Below, piece after piece: positions 17,306 through 26,209 of a stretch of 64,000 nucleotides of DNA. The translations under genes and the position numbers were made by a program. The stretch is from Halomonas litopenaei. Lineage in GTDB: Bacteria > Pseudomonadota > Gammaproteobacteria > Pseudomonadales > Halomonadaceae. Within the stretch, counting starts at the first letter, position 1, and each line of letters starts with the position of its first letter. The notes under the pieces were generated by a model, which was given only the letters and a program-made list of their open reading frames with translations, did not search any database and had not been told where the DNA came from. The stretch covers positions 372,001 through 436,000 of the forward strand of contig NZ_JAEKJT010000005.1 of assembly GCF_017303055.1 (NCBI RefSeq), read 5' to 3'.

Positions 17306-18655
17306 TTAGGCCGTCAGCGCCGAGCTGGCGGCAAGGGCCACCCGCAGCAGTGCTTCGTCCTCGCCGCAGGATCCGCTCAGCTGCAGACTGGTGTGCTGGC
17401 GGTCGTCGTCACGTCCGCTGGGCAGCGCCACCGCGGGCGAGTCGAGCAGGCTTGCCACCATGCTCAGGCGCAGCGTCGCCAGATTGACCTCGGCGAAGTG
17501 CTCGGGGTCGGCTTCCAGCGGCGCGATCAAGGGCGCCACATGCGCCACCGTGGGCGTCAGCAGGGTCGCGCCGGCAAGCTCCTCGCGCAGCCGAGTCTTG
17601 AGCGCCCGGCGCAGGCGGTACAGGCTGACCACGCTGTCCGGGGGCATCTGGCGGGCGGCCGCCAGGCGCTTGCGTACCCGGGGGTCCATGGCCTCGGCAT
17701 CGGGGCCTTCCAGCAAGGCGCGATACTCGGTGTAGGCCTCCGCCGCGCCCAGCCAGCCGTGGCGGGCGATGGCCTCCAGGGTGTCGGCGACGCTGGCCAC
17801 GCGGCGACGGATGATGTGGAAGCCGGCGTCCTCAAGGCGGCTGGCGCAGGCCTCCAGATTGTCGCCCACGGCGCGGGATACCCTCGGGTCGTCGAGGCAG
17901 CCTGTATCGAGCACGATCACCGACTGTTCGGGCGCGGCGGCGGCGCGGGCCAGCGGCGCGCTGCCGCGCATCGTGTCGTCGATGGCCAGGCAGTCCTCGA
18001 GGGTGGTGGCGATGACGCCGATGGTGTCCAGGCTGTCGGCCAGCGGTGTCACGCCCTGGCGCGAGTGGCGGGCCTGGGAGGGGCGATAGGACACCAGCCC
18101 ATTGAAGGCCGCCGGGACGCGCAATGAGCCCGCGGTGTCGGTGCCGATGGCGGCGGGCACGATGCCTGCCGCGACCGCCACCGCAGAGCCTGAGCTCGAG
18201 CCGCCGGGCGCCCGTGGCTCGGCGCCGGCTGGCGTATGGTGCGGTGTGCCAAAGTGCGGGTTCAGGCCCAGCCCCGAGTAGGCGATCTCGGTGAGGTTGG
18301 TCTTGCCGATGCCGACCATGCCCGCGCCGGCTGTGTGGCGTACCGCCTCGGCGTCGCGCGCGGCCGGCGTCTTGCCCAGCACCTTGCCGCCGGCGGTGGT
18401 GGCGGTGCCGGCGATATCGAACAGATCCTTCCAGGCCAGCGGCACACCGTCGAGCGGTCCGCGCAGGGTGCCCGAGCGCTGACGCTGGGCACAGGCCTCG
18501 GCCTCCACCAGAGCGCGTTGCTCGGTCAGCGAGATAAAGACGGCGTCACTGTCGGCGGCCCGGGTCAGGCATTGGCGGGTCAGCGCGACCGGATCGAGTT
18601 CGCCGCGTCGGATGGCCTCGCCGATGGCCAGGGCGGTGAAGGGGGAGGCAGGCAT
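17306..18655 (-). CDS. Amidase-signature family hydrolase
   Basis: Hydrolyses a C-N amide bond in the cytosol using the Ser-cisSer-Lys triad: Lys76 (AWKDLFD), cis-Ser153 (PGGSSSGSAVAVAAG) and nucleophile Ser177 (GTDTAGSLRVPAAFNG), all in the canonical context. The start at MPASPFTALAIG has AGGAGA 7 nt upstream and gives 449 residues, normal for the AtzE/GatA-like branch; an extension to 18751 lacks support. It sits between the NCS1 permease and the CGLCG/CobW genes. A role as half-amidase, carbamoyl-amino-acid amidase or carboxybiuret-type hydrolase would fit the cluster. The substrate is not determined by sequence. Codon use is GC-rich like its neighbours. Confidence 0.88.
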   Translation of the reverse strand: MPASPFTALAIGEAIRRGELDPVALTRQCLTRAADSDAVFISLTEQRALVEAEACAQRQRSGTLRGPLDGVPLAWKDLFDIAGTATTAGGKVLGKTPAARDAEAVRHTAGAGMVGIGKTNLTEIAYSGLGLNPHFGTPHHTPAGAEPRAPGGSSSGSAVAVAAGIVPAAIGTDTAGSLRVPAAFNGLVSYRPSQARHSRQGVTPLADSLDTIGVIATTLEDCLAIDDTMRGSAPLARAAAAPEQSVIVLDTGCLDDPRVSRAVGDNLEACASRLEDAGFHIIRRRVASVADTLEAIARHGWLGAAEAYTEYRALLEGPDAEAMDPRVRKRLAAARQMPPDSVVSLYRLRRALKTRLREELAGATLLTPTVAHVAPLIAPLEADPEHFAEVNLATLRLSMVASLLDSPAVALPSGRDDDRQHTSLQLSGSCGEDEALLRVALAASSALTA

Positions 18656-18710
18656 GCACGTCTCCTGTTGCGGTTGGTGGGCGCCGCCGCGGGCGGCACC
18701 AGACGACGAC

Positions 18711-20267
18711 TCAGCGATCCTCGCGCTTGAGCGCGGAGTCGGGGATGTCACCGGTTTCCAGGCGTTCGAAGCGTCCCTGCTCGGTGTAGACCCAGTTGCG
18801 GCCCACCGAGGTGGCGAGGAATCGATCGTCGTAGCCGGAGGTGATCTCCTCCTGAGGGTACCGGCGCAGGATCCAGGCCTTCATCAGTACCACATAGACC
18901 ACCAGGGCGGTGACGAAACCCACGGCGTAGGCATACTCGAGAAAGATCAGCGCGAGAGTGCCACCGGCGAGCCAGGCAATCAGCCCTGCGGGATTGAAGC
19001 CACCACAGAAACGGAACTGCCCTGCAGGATCAAACAGCGCGGGTACATTGAGGCGACGCCGGCGCAGCAGATAGTAGTCAGCCACCATGATGCCCCCGAC
19101 GGCAGACAGCACGGCGCCGTAGTAGCTCAGAAAGGTGAACAGGTTATCGAGAATCAGCCATGGCATTGACGCGGTGCCGACCACCCCCGCGATGACCAGC
19201 GCGACCGGATAGCTGACCCTTGGCGCCCCGGCATTGACGAAGGTCAGGGCCGCCGGAATCAGGTTGGCAGCATTGTTGGTCGACCATTGGGCCAGGATCA
19301 CCATGGCCAGCAGCGCAATCAGGGTGAAGCCGCCGCCTTGGCCCTGGATGACGGTGACCGGGTTCCAGTCGCCCGCCGCAATAAAGGAGACGCCGCCGAT
19401 CAGTGCAATCCAGGCTTGTGTGGCGGGCAGCGCCAGGAACTGCGCCACGAAGACGTTGCGGTTGCGCTGGAAGAAGCTTCTGGCACCCGCCTCGGTCTTC
19501 AGAAAGCGGGTGAGGTTGGGGATATCGACGGCGAGCGCCGACCAGAAAGCCATGTTGGCGAAGAACAGTCCCAGCGCCGCCACGTCCTGATCGCCGGCAA
19601 AGGTCCAGATGTTGATGCCTTGGGTCTCGGCCAGTACGTCCAGGGTGAAGTACATCCATACCGAGATGGCCACGATGCAGGGCGCGGCGATCGACGCCAG
19701 CAGCTCTACCGCGCGGATACCGAGGGCGGTATTGACGATCTGCACGACGGCGAACAGCAGGTACCAGAGCACCCAGTTGTCGAGGCCCCACAGGTATTCG
19801 ACGATGCCGTTGAGGGCCAGCGCCCCTAGGTACGTTTGGACGCCGAACCAGATAGCCGCGACGATGCCGCGTGATACGGCGGGCAGGTGGGTGCCCTTGA
19901 GGCCGAAGGGAGCGCGCAGATAGACCGCGAACGACAGGCCGTGCTCGGTCCCGATATCGGCCGTCAGGCTCATCACCACGCCCAGGACCAGGTTGGCCAG
20001 GAAGATGATGGCGACCACCTGGACCAGTGGCAGGCCAGCGACACCGCCAGCGCCTAGCTGGAAGGTGGCGATGATGACGGCCATGCCGATCCAGAGCCAG
20101 ATGAAGCCCAGAAAGCCGATGGTGCGCTGATTGAGCCATACCGGCAGGATCGCCGCCTCCAGCAGATGATCGCTGGCGTTGGCCGAGGAGGACGTCGTCG
20201 CTTGGGATGACGTACCGGAGCGCGTCGAAGGGGCAGGGGGCGGCGATGTGTGTTGAGTGCTTGTCAT
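18711..20267 (-). CDS. NCS1-family nucleobase/hydantoin/allantoin symporter
   Basis: Twelve-helix inner-membrane sodium or proton symporter of the nucleobase:cation symporter-1 family. Seen are LPVWLNQRTIGFLGFIWLW near the first helix, the inverted-repeat core (ADIGTEHGLSFAVYLRAPFG, GVQTYLGALAL), and NNAANLIPAAL and GAVLSAVGGIMVADYY, all typical of the cytosine/allantoin/hydantoin branch. At 518 residues it has family length; the first ~40 are Ser/Thr-rich and disordered. It is first in a five-gene leftward operon and provides uptake of the cyclic N-compound. Its promoter region carries the element repeated before the opposite arm. Confidence 0.9.
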   Translation of the reverse strand: MTSTQHTSPPPAPSTRSGTSSQATTSSSANASDHLLEAAILPVWLNQRTIGFLGFIWLWIGMAVIIATFQLGAGGVAGLPLVQVVAIIFLANLVLGVVMSLTADIGTEHGLSFAVYLRAPFGLKGTHLPAVSRGIVAAIWFGVQTYLGALALNGIVEYLWGLDNWVLWYLLFAVVQIVNTALGIRAVELLASIAAPCIVAISVWMYFTLDVLAETQGINIWTFAGDQDVAALGLFFANMAFWSALAVDIPNLTRFLKTEAGARSFFQRNRNVFVAQFLALPATQAWIALIGGVSFIAAGDWNPVTVIQGQGGGFTLIALLAMVILAQWSTNNAANLIPAALTFVNAGAPRVSYPVALVIAGVVGTASMPWLILDNLFTFLSYYGAVLSAVGGIMVADYYLLRRRRLNVPALFDPAGQFRFCGGFNPAGLIAWLAGGTLALIFLEYAYAVGFVTALVVYVVLMKAWILRRYPQEEITSGYDDRFLATSVGRNWVYTEQGRFERLETGDIPDSALKREDR

Positions 20268-20355
20268 GGTATCGCACCTGGGTGTGAAAGGTTGTTGTTG
20301 GGAGCGATAGCGCCGGAGAGGGGAGGAGATCTCTCAAGATCGCGTAAATGCAGTA

Positions 20356-20382
20356 TGGATACAAAAACCATTTTTTGACAAG
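20356..20382 (-). promoter_or_regulatory. Shared operator/promoter element, copy facing the NCS1 operon
   Basis: Read on the minus strand: CTTG-T-CAAAAAATGG followed by TTTGTATCCA (complement of 20356-20365). It matches the element at 22084-22109 at nearly every position, allowing one inserted base. It ends ~88 bp upstream of the permease start. TTGTCA with CATACT 18 bp further on could be the promoter itself. A GTAAATGCA direct repeat (20344-20352 and 20420-20428) and a GCATTT/AAATGC inverted pair (20404-20427) flank it. Confidence 0.65.
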
Positions 20383-20547
20383 CTTTGCCTCTAGCCTTAA
20401 GCCGCATTTGGTACGGAAAGTAAATGCAATAGGCTGTTTTTTCGGCATAGTAGAGCCCCGGCGCGAGCGCTCCAGATGGGGTCGGGCGTGGATGACCGGG
20501 CTGCTTTCGTCGACAGGTGTCATTTTGAGCGGGTCGAAAGGGGCGGC

Positions 20548-21630
20548 ATGAGCTGCCAGACTATGGGGCTGCCTTGCGGCAGGGCGGCTCGCCAACGACA
20601 GGGAGGGCGACTTCTGGATACGGCAGAAAAGACCAGCACGCACGGTGGGGGACGCCCGCCGCGCTATGCAATGATTCAGGATTCGCTGCGGGACGCCATA
20701 CGTTCAGGCCGTGTCGCGCCCAATCAGGTGTTGTTGGAAGGACCGCTGGCACGGTTGTTCGGGACCAGTCGCGGGCCGGTACGCAAGGCGCTGGAGCTGC
20801 TGCACGAACAAGGGGTGATCAGCCGCTTTGAAGGGCGTGGCTTTGTGGCAACGCCGCACCCTGGGGCCGTGTCCCCCGCCCGGGGGCCGTTGACGGCTGA
20901 GCGCTTGGGGCTGTGTGACGACCAGGCGCCGGTGGTGGACACGAGGCCCGCGGCTGAGCGGATTTACGCTGAAGTGGAAGAGGCGGTGGCGACGTGCCTC
21001 GCCTTTGGCCATTTTCGCATCGTGGAAACCACCCTCAGCGAGCACTATGGGGTCAGCAGGACGGTGGCACGCGAGGTGCTGGGGCGGCTGCGTAGCCAGC
21101 GACTGATCGAGAAGGATCGCCACTCGCACTGGTTGGCAGGCCCGCTGACGGCGCAGGCTGTGGCCGAGGACTACGAGATCAGGATCCTGCTCGAGCCGGC
21201 GGCACTGAAGGCTTCGGGGCCGCATCTGGCGCGTGACGAGCTCGAGGCCATGCAGGCACGGGTGCAGCAGCTGATCGATGCGCCTGAACAACAGAGCGCT
21301 GCGACCCTTGCGCGGCTGGAGCAGGATCTGCATCAGCACTGTCTGCGACACTATCGCAACCGCAAGGCCGGCGAAATGATCGCCCAGAGCCAGCTGCCAG
21401 TGATCGTCAATCGCATGTTCTTCCAGGTGTTGGGGGTGCCAAGCGATGAGCCGCTGCTGGTAGAGCACAAGCTTGTCATCGATCACCTGCTATATGGCGC
21501 CTTCGATGCTGCCGCCTCCAGCCTGCAATCACACCTCCAGGCCGCCGCTGAGCGTACCCGGCGTCGCCTCAAGGTGCTGTCAGTGTTTCCTGAACCTGAA
21601 CTGCCGCCTTACCTGCAGCGCATCGTATGA
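20548..21630 (+). CDS. GntR-family regulator with two winged helices and an FCD-type domain
   Basis: Likely ligand-responsive repressor of the two flanking operons. The start at MSCQTMGL has AAGGGG 7 nt upstream; the protein has 360 residues. Winged helix 1 is about 40-102 (YAMIQDSLRDAIRSGRVAPN, LARLFGTSRGPVRKALELL, GRGFVATP). Winged helix 2 is about 135-198 (AAERIYAEVEEAVATCLAFG, LSEHYGVSRTVAREVLGRL). An all-helical FCD-like effector domain follows (EIRILLEPAALKASG, HHCLRHYRNRK-type segment). Ordinary GntR/FCD proteins have one winged helix and ~230 residues, so the doubled DNA-binding half is unusual. It lies between the two operons it probably controls. Confidence 0.82.
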   Translation: MSCQTMGLPCGRAARQRQGGRLLDTAEKTSTHGGGRPPRYAMIQDSLRDAIRSGRVAPNQVLLEGPLARLFGTSRGPVRKALELLHEQGVISRFEGRGFVATPHPGAVSPARGPLTAERLGLCDDQAPVVDTRPAAERIYAEVEEAVATCLAFGHFRIVETTLSEHYGVSRTVAREVLGRLRSQRLIEKDRHSHWLAGPLTAQAVAEDYEIRILLEPAALKASGPHLARDELEAMQARVQQLIDAPEQQSAATLARLEQDLHQHCLRHYRNRKAGEMIAQSQLPVIVNRMFFQVLGVPSDEPLLVEHKLVIDHLLYGAFDAAASSLQSHLQAAAERTRRRLKVLSVFPEPELPPYLQRIV

Positions 21631-22083
21631 TCCCTGGCGGTGGCGATCTCCCCTGTTGCTGCTGACGTCGGGTCTCCGGCGTCACTATCTCTCTAGCATG
21701 ACCGGCAGCCGCTGACCTCTCGTTGTGCTGTCGCTGGCGCTTCTGGGGCTGTGGCTCAGCCCCTGTGGCTTTCCCTCTCCCTCTCCCTCTCCCTCTATCC
21801 CCCTTCTGCTTCCACTGATGCTTGCCGCGGCTGCGTCATGCTGGGGCACTGAAAAATGTCATCGGAATGCGATGATCAAAAAAATGACGTTCTGCGTTTT
21901 TATCCGTTTCTGCGCTTTCTCTTTTTTCGACTTTAGTTGTATTTCTTGCGAGTCTCAAGATTCCCGGTGCTTCTTTCCTGTTGTTTCTATTTTGTTGAGA
22001 AAAAAGGCGTTAGTGCGTTCTTTGCGGTGGATGAGAGCGTCTGTCGATGGATCCGTTACGCCTCGAAAGCGAAAAGCCACTGT
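21631..22083. other. AT-richer non-coding stretch after the GntR gene
   Basis: No gene is supported in this stretch. It contains a (CCCTCT)x4 run at 21773-21796, then an AT-rich segment (about 21850-22010) with poly-A/T tracts that could be an upstream promoter or nucleoid-protein region for the following operon. Short ORFs here lack ribosome sites and family likeness. Confidence 0.5.
21773..21796 (+). repeat. Hexanucleotide (CCCTCT)x4 microsatellite
   Basis: Four perfect CCCTCT units lie in the non-coding DNA after the GntR gene. Slippage there could change spacing but would not touch a reading frame. Confidence 0.85.
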
Positions 22084-22109
22084 CTTGACAAAAATGACCT
22101 TTGTATCCA
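22084..22109 (+). promoter_or_regulatory. Shared operator/promoter element, copy facing the imidase operon
   Basis: CTTGACAAAAATGACC then TTTGTATCCA. The consensus -35 TTGACA is at 22085-22090, though no good -10 follows at 17 bp. It is the second copy of the element found before the NCS1 operon, in the same orientation relative to its downstream gene, 127 bp from the start. It is the best candidate for the GntR protein's site or a shared activator site. Confidence 0.65.
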
Positions 22110-22236
22110 GTCTTCAATTGAAAGGCGATGTTCTGGAGCGGTGAGCTGCGCTCTATCCCGTGTCCAGATGCCCATGGCGTGGCCGGTTTCGCCAACAGAT
22201 CTCAATAACTCCAAGTGACAAGACGAGGTTTACACG

Positions 22237-23118
22237 ATGGCCAAGAAAGAAATTCTCTGTGCGTTTGGTGTCGACGTGGATGCCGTGGCCGGCTGGCTCG
22301 GCTCCTATGGCGGCGAAGATTCACCGGACGATATCTCCCGCGGGCTGTTCGCTGGCGAGGTCGGCGCCCCCCGCCTGCTCAAGCTGTTCGAACGCTACAA
22401 CCTCAAGACCACCTGGTTCATTCCCGGCCACAGCATCGAGACCTTCCCCGAGCAGATGAAGGCAGTGGTCGACGCGGGTCATGAAGTCGGCGTGCACGGC
22501 TACAGCCACGAGAACCCCATCGCCATGACCCGCGAGCAGGAGCGCGATGTCCTTGATCACAGCATCGAGCTGGTGACCAAGCTGTCCGGCAAGCGCCCCA
22601 CTGGCTATGTCGCTCCATGGTGGGAGTTCAGTCCGGTGACCAACGAGCTGCTGCTCGAGCGGGGCATCAAGTACGACCACAGCCTGATGCACAATGACTT
22701 TCATCCGTACTACGTGCGTGTAGGCGACTCCTGGACCAAGATCGATTACTCCAAGTCCGCCAAGGAGTGGATGAAGCCCCTTGAGCGGGGTGAGGAAACG
22801 GATCTGATCGAGATTCCCGCCAATTGGTACCTCGATGACCTGCCGCCGATGATGTTCATCAAGAAGTCTCCCAACAGCCACGGCTTTGTCAGCCCGCGGC
22901 AGCTGGGCGAAATGTGGCAGGACCAGTTCGACTGGGTCTACCGCGAGAATGACTACGCAGTATTCACCATGACCATTCACCCGGATGTGTCCGGGCGTCC
23001 CCAGGTGCTGATGATGCTCGAGCGCCTGATTGAGCACATGCAGAGCCACGAGGGCGTGCGCTTCTGCACCTTCGACGAAATCGCCGACGACTTCGCCAAG
23101 CGCCACCCCAGAACCTGA
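22237..23118 (+). CDS. Polysaccharide-deacetylase-fold amidohydrolase (HpPgdA / cyclic imidase / PuuE allantoinase type)
   Basis: Metal-dependent NodB-fold hydrolase of 293 residues, the same length as Helicobacter pylori PgdA and Pseudomonas cyclic imide hydrolase. The metal triad is Asp13 or Asp15 in FGVDVDAV with His87 and His91 in HGYSHENP, matching the Asp14/His86/His90 pattern of HpPgd[18 protein letters not shown] is diagnostic of this branch. It has no signal peptide, so it acts in the cytosol on a small molecule rather than on the wall. Predicted reaction: opening of a cyclic imide, hydantoin or allantoin-like ring to a half-amide, which the amidase could then finish. The substrate is inference. 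It is first in its operon. Confidence 0.85.
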   Translation: MAKKEILCAFGVDVDAVAGWLGSYGGEDSPDDISRGLFAGEVGAPRLLKLFERYNLKTTWFIPGHSIETFPEQMKAVVDAGHEVGVHGYSHENPIAMTREQERDVLDHSIELVTKLSGKRPTGYVAPWWEFSPVTNELLLERGIKYDHSLMHNDFHPYYVRVGDSWTKIDYSKSAKEWMKPLERGEETDLIEIPANWYLDDLPPMMFIKKSPNSHGFVSPRQLGEMWQDQFDWVYRENDYAVFTMTIHPDVSGRPQVLMMLERLIEHMQSHEGVRFCTFDEIADDFAKRHPRT

Positions 23119-23232
23119 ACGAACCGAAGGGATGCTCTCGCTCGGCGCCGTTGCCGGGCGAGCCACCAAGCCTTCACGTTTCGCCCCGCCTGACCTTCAC
23201 ACCACAACGATAACGAACAAAGGGTGACGTCG

Positions 23233-24603
23233 ATGACTGAACCAACCTCCACTGTGTCCTCCAGTGCCCCTGGCACGGCTCCCGCCGACGCAGAAGCCCC
23301 CTGGAACGCGGTCATAACCAAGAAACAGATTGGCTATGCCTCTCTGGTCTGCTTTATCGCCTGGGTGGCGTCGGTCTACGACTACACTCTGTTTGGCACC
23401 TTGCTGCCGGTGATCGCCGAGGACTTCGGTTGGACCACCGCCAAGGCCACTGCCGTCAATACCTGGGCCACCATCGGGGTCTTTCTGGTCTCTCTGGTGG
23501 TCGGTACGATGCTCGATCGCTTCGGTCGCAAGAAGACCCTGATCTTTCTGGTGATCGGGGGCGCGGTCAGCTCGGGTCTGTCGGGGATCGCCATCGGTGC
23601 GGCGTCCATGGTGATCATCCGCGCCTTCTCTGGCTTTGCGGTTTCTGAAGAGGTGGTCAATGCCGTCTACCTCAACGAGATCTACAAGAAGGCCAAGGGG
23701 CGTGGCTTCATGTATAGCCTGGTGCAGAGCGGCTGGCCGGTGGGTGCCCTGCTCGCCGCCGGGATGACCTCACTGCTGCTGCCCATCGTGGGCTGGAGAG
23801 GAAGCTTCTTCGTGGCCGCCTGTGCCTCGATCATTGTCATCGTGATGGCGATCAAGCTGCCGGAATCCCCTGTCTTCGCCGCCATCAAGGAAGTCGAGCG
23901 CCGGCGCAAGGCGGGTGACGACAGCGGGGCGGCGAGCCTTGCGGCCGAACACGACATCGAGGTCAACAATGGCGAGAACCTGGGGCTCAAGGGCGTGTTC
24001 TCGCCAGAGCTGCGTCGCCACACCATCTCTCTTTCGCTGGTCTGGCTGTTCAGCTGGATGGCGATCCAGGTGTTTGCGGTGTTGGGTACCACCGTGCTGG
24101 TCGAGGCCAAGGGTGTCAGCTTCGAGAGTTCCCTGTATGTCCTGATCCTGGCGAACGCCGTGGGCTTTGTCGGCTACCTCAGTCATGGCTGGGTAGGTGA
24201 TCGTATCGGGCGTCGCAATACCGTGTTGCTGGGCTTTCTGCTCGGGGGCATCGCCAGCATGCTGATGCTGTTGGGGCCGGCGACCGATGGCTTCGTCTAT
24301 GCCATGTACGCGGTCACCCTGTTCTTCCTGCTCGGCCCGTTCGCCGCCATCCTGTTCTACATGGGGGAGTCCTTTCCGGCTCACGTGCGTGGCACCGGCG
24401 CCAACGTCGCCCACGTCATGGCGCCGGTGGGGGCGATCATCGGTTCCGGGCTGGTGTCACTGCTGCTGACCGCTGGTGTCAGCATGACCTGGGCGGCGAT
24501 TCTGGCCGGCTCACTGCCGCTGCTGCTTAGTGGTCTATTGATGTTCGGTACGCGTCAGGTCGATCACCGCGAAGAGGATGTTCTCAAGGAGGTGGCAGCA
24601 TGA
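23233..24603 (+). CDS. MFS transporter, aromatic-acid/metabolite:H+ symporter-like
   Basis: Twelve-helix major facilitator of 456 residues. The loop-2 signature GTMLDRFGRKKTL and its repeat in the second half, HGWVGDRIGRRNTVL, are present, as are RAFSGFAVSEEV and the loop-6 motif PESPVF, typical of the sugar/aromatic-acid branch. AAAGGG precedes the ATG at 23233; a GTG at 23224 would add three residues. It is the second gene of the imidase operon and overlaps the next SDR by 4 nt. It is the second uptake system of the regulon besides NCS1, or exports or imports the product acid. Confidence 0.88.
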   Translation: MTEPTSTVSSSAPGTAPADAEAPWNAVITKKQIGYASLVCFIAWVASVYDYTLFGTLLPVIAEDFGWTTAKATAVNTWATIGVFLVSLVVGTMLDRFGRKKTLIFLVIGGAVSSGLSGIAIGAASMVIIRAFSGFAVSEEVVNAVYLNEIYKKAKGRGFMYSLVQSGWPVGALLAAGMTSLLLPIVGWRGSFFVAACASIIVIVMAIKLPESPVFAAIKEVERRRKAGDDSGAASLAAEHDIEVNNGENLGLKGVFSPELRRHTISLSLVWLFSWMAIQVFAVLGTTVLVEAKGVSFESSLYVLILANAVGFVGYLSHGWVGDRIGRRNTVLLGFLLGGIASMLMLLGPATDGFVYAMYAVTLFFLLGPFAAILFYMGESFPAHVRGTGANVAHVMAPVGAIIGSGLVSLLLTAGVSMTWAAILAGSLPLLLSGLLMFGTRQVDHREEDVLKEVAA

Positions 24604-25388
24604 GTCGCTTGATGCGTGACGATGGACTGGAAGGCAAGGTCGCCATGATCTCTGGTGCGGCCAGTGGCATCGGGCAAGCCCTGGCGGTCAGTTATGCCAA
24701 GGCGGGGGTCAAGGTGGTTGCTGGCTATTATCCGGGCGACCCCCATGACGTCGAGACCACCGTTGCCGCGGTGCGAGAAGCCGGCGGCGAGTGCCTGGCG
24801 GTGGCGGTGGACGTACGTGATGGCGAGCAGTGTGATGCGCTCGCCCAGGCCGCCGTCGAGCACTTTGGGCGACTGGATATTGCGGTTGCAGGCGCGGGAA
24901 TCCTGCGCCAGGCCGCGTTGGAAGACCTCACCGACGATGCCTGGAATGACATGCTGTCGGTGGACCTGACCGGGGTCATGCGGATCTTCCGCTCCGCCGC
25001 CAGGGTGATGACCGGGCCTGGCGCCATGGTCGCGGTGTCCTCCATCGCCGGGGGCGTGTATGGCTGGGATGACCATGCCCATTATGCCGCCGCCAAGAGT
25101 GGCCTGGTGGGGCTGGTGAAGTCATTGGCGGTGGAGCTCGCCCCACGAGGTATTCGCGTCAACACCCTGATTCCCGGATTGATCGAGACGCCACAGTCAT
25201 TGGACCCGGTCAACTCCCTGGGGCCGGAAGGGCTGGCGGCGGCAGGCAAGGTGATTCCCGCTGGACGTGTCGGGCACGCCGATGAGGTCGCCCGCACGGT
25301 GCGCTTTCTGACCAGCGATGATGCCTCTTACGTCACCGGACAGCAGCTGATTGTGGACGGCGGCCTGACCGTGCGCTGGCCCAGCTGA
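24600..25388 (+). CDS. Short-chain dehydrogenase/reductase, first copy
   Basis: Classical SDR of 262 residues: cofactor loop GAASGIG (19-25), an AGAG structural motif near 98-100, and catalytic Ser147/148, Tyr162 and Lys166 (HYAAAKSG). The downstream PG motif is IPGLIETP. The usual acidic residue at the end of the second beta strand is replaced by a GYYPGD segment, so cofactor preference is unclear. An ATGA overlap couples it to the MFS gene. It probably oxidises a hydroxy-intermediate in the same catabolic route; substrate unknown. Confidence 0.88.
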   Translation: MSRLMRDDGLEGKVAMISGAASGIGQALAVSYAKAGVKVVAGYYPGDPHDVETTVAAVREAGGECLAVAVDVRDGEQCDALAQAAVEHFGRLDIAVAGAGILRQAALEDLTDDAWNDMLSVDLTGVMRIFRSAARVMTGPGAMVAVSSIAGGVYGWDDHAHYAAAKSGLVGLVKSLAVELAPRGIRVNTLIPGLIETPQSLDPVNSLGPEGLAAAGKVIPAGRVGHADEVARTVRFLTSDDASYVTGQQLIVDGGLTVRWPS

Positions 25389-25445
25389 CACCCTTGCGGG
25401 GGTGGGCCAGCTCACCCCCGACTTTCCCCAGAGGAGGATCGTTGC

Positions 25446-26186
25446 ATGACACTCAAGCTTGAAGGCAAGGTGGCTCTGGTGGTGGGAGGTGGCAGCGGTA
25501 TCGGTCGCGCCATTGCCTCGCTGTTTCACGCCGAGGGCGCCGTCGTTGCGCTGGCGGATCGTAACGCCGATGCCTGCGCTCAGCTGGCCGATGAGCTCGA
25601 TGCGCGGGCCAGCGTCCACCGCGTGGATGTCTCCGACGAGGCCTCGGTGGCGGCCATGGTCGATGAGGTGATCGGCCGCCATCAACGCATCGACGTGCTG
25701 GTCAACAGCGCCGGAATACTCGACGAAACGCCGTTTCTGGAGATGAGTGCGGACACCTTTGACCGCATGATTGGCATCAACCTGCGCGGGGTCTTTCTGG
25801 TCAGTCGGGCCGTGGCGCCACACATGGTGGAGCGCAGGAACGGACGCATCATCAATGTGGCTTCACAGCTGGCGCTCAAGGGCGGCACGGGGCTGTCTCA
25901 CTACTGCGCGGCCAAGGCCGGGGTGCTGGGGCTGACCAAGTCCATGGCCCGGGACCTTGCTCCCTACAACGTGCTGACCAATGCGATTGCCCCTGGCCCT
26001 ATCCTGACCCCGATGCTGGAAGGGCTGAGCCCGGAGTGGATCGCCGACAAGGAAGCCGAATTGCCCCTCGGGCGTTTCGGCAGAGCCGAGGAGGTGGCGC
26101 CTTCGGCGCTGATGCTGGCGGCGTCGCCGGACGGTGATCTGTATCTTGGCCAGACGCTTGGGCCCAACAGTGGCGACGTGATGTAG
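25446..26186 (+). CDS. Short-chain dehydrogenase/reductase, second copy
   Basis: Classical SDR of 246 residues: GGGSGIG (14-20), Asp38 in ALADRN favouring NAD, NSAG (87-90), Ser140, Tyr153 and Lys157 (HYCAAKAG), with the C-terminal oligomer segment LYLGQTLGPNSGDVM. AGAGGAGG lies about 8 nt before the ATG. It belongs to the FabG-like branch, which says little about substrate. It follows the first SDR by 57 bp in the same operon, so two successive or alternative oxidations are plausible. Confidence 0.88.
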   Translation: MTLKLEGKVALVVGGGSGIGRAIASLFHAEGAVVALADRNADACAQLADELDARASVHRVDVSDEASVAAMVDEVIGRHQRIDVLVNSAGILDETPFLEMSADTFDRMIGINLRGVFLVSRAVAPHMVERRNGRIINVASQLALKGGTGLSHYCAAKAGVLGLTKSMARDLAPYNVLTNAIAPGPILTPMLEGLSPEWIADKEAELPLGRFGRAEEVAPSALMLAASPDGDLYLGQTLGPNSGDVM

Positions 26187-26209
26187 CCATCGTCCACGGG
26201 AGCCCCTTC

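Noticed and set aside
18653..18751. N-terminal extension of the amidase to 18751
   Set aside because: AGGAGA is placed for the ATG at 18655, and the extension is low-complexity with no family match.
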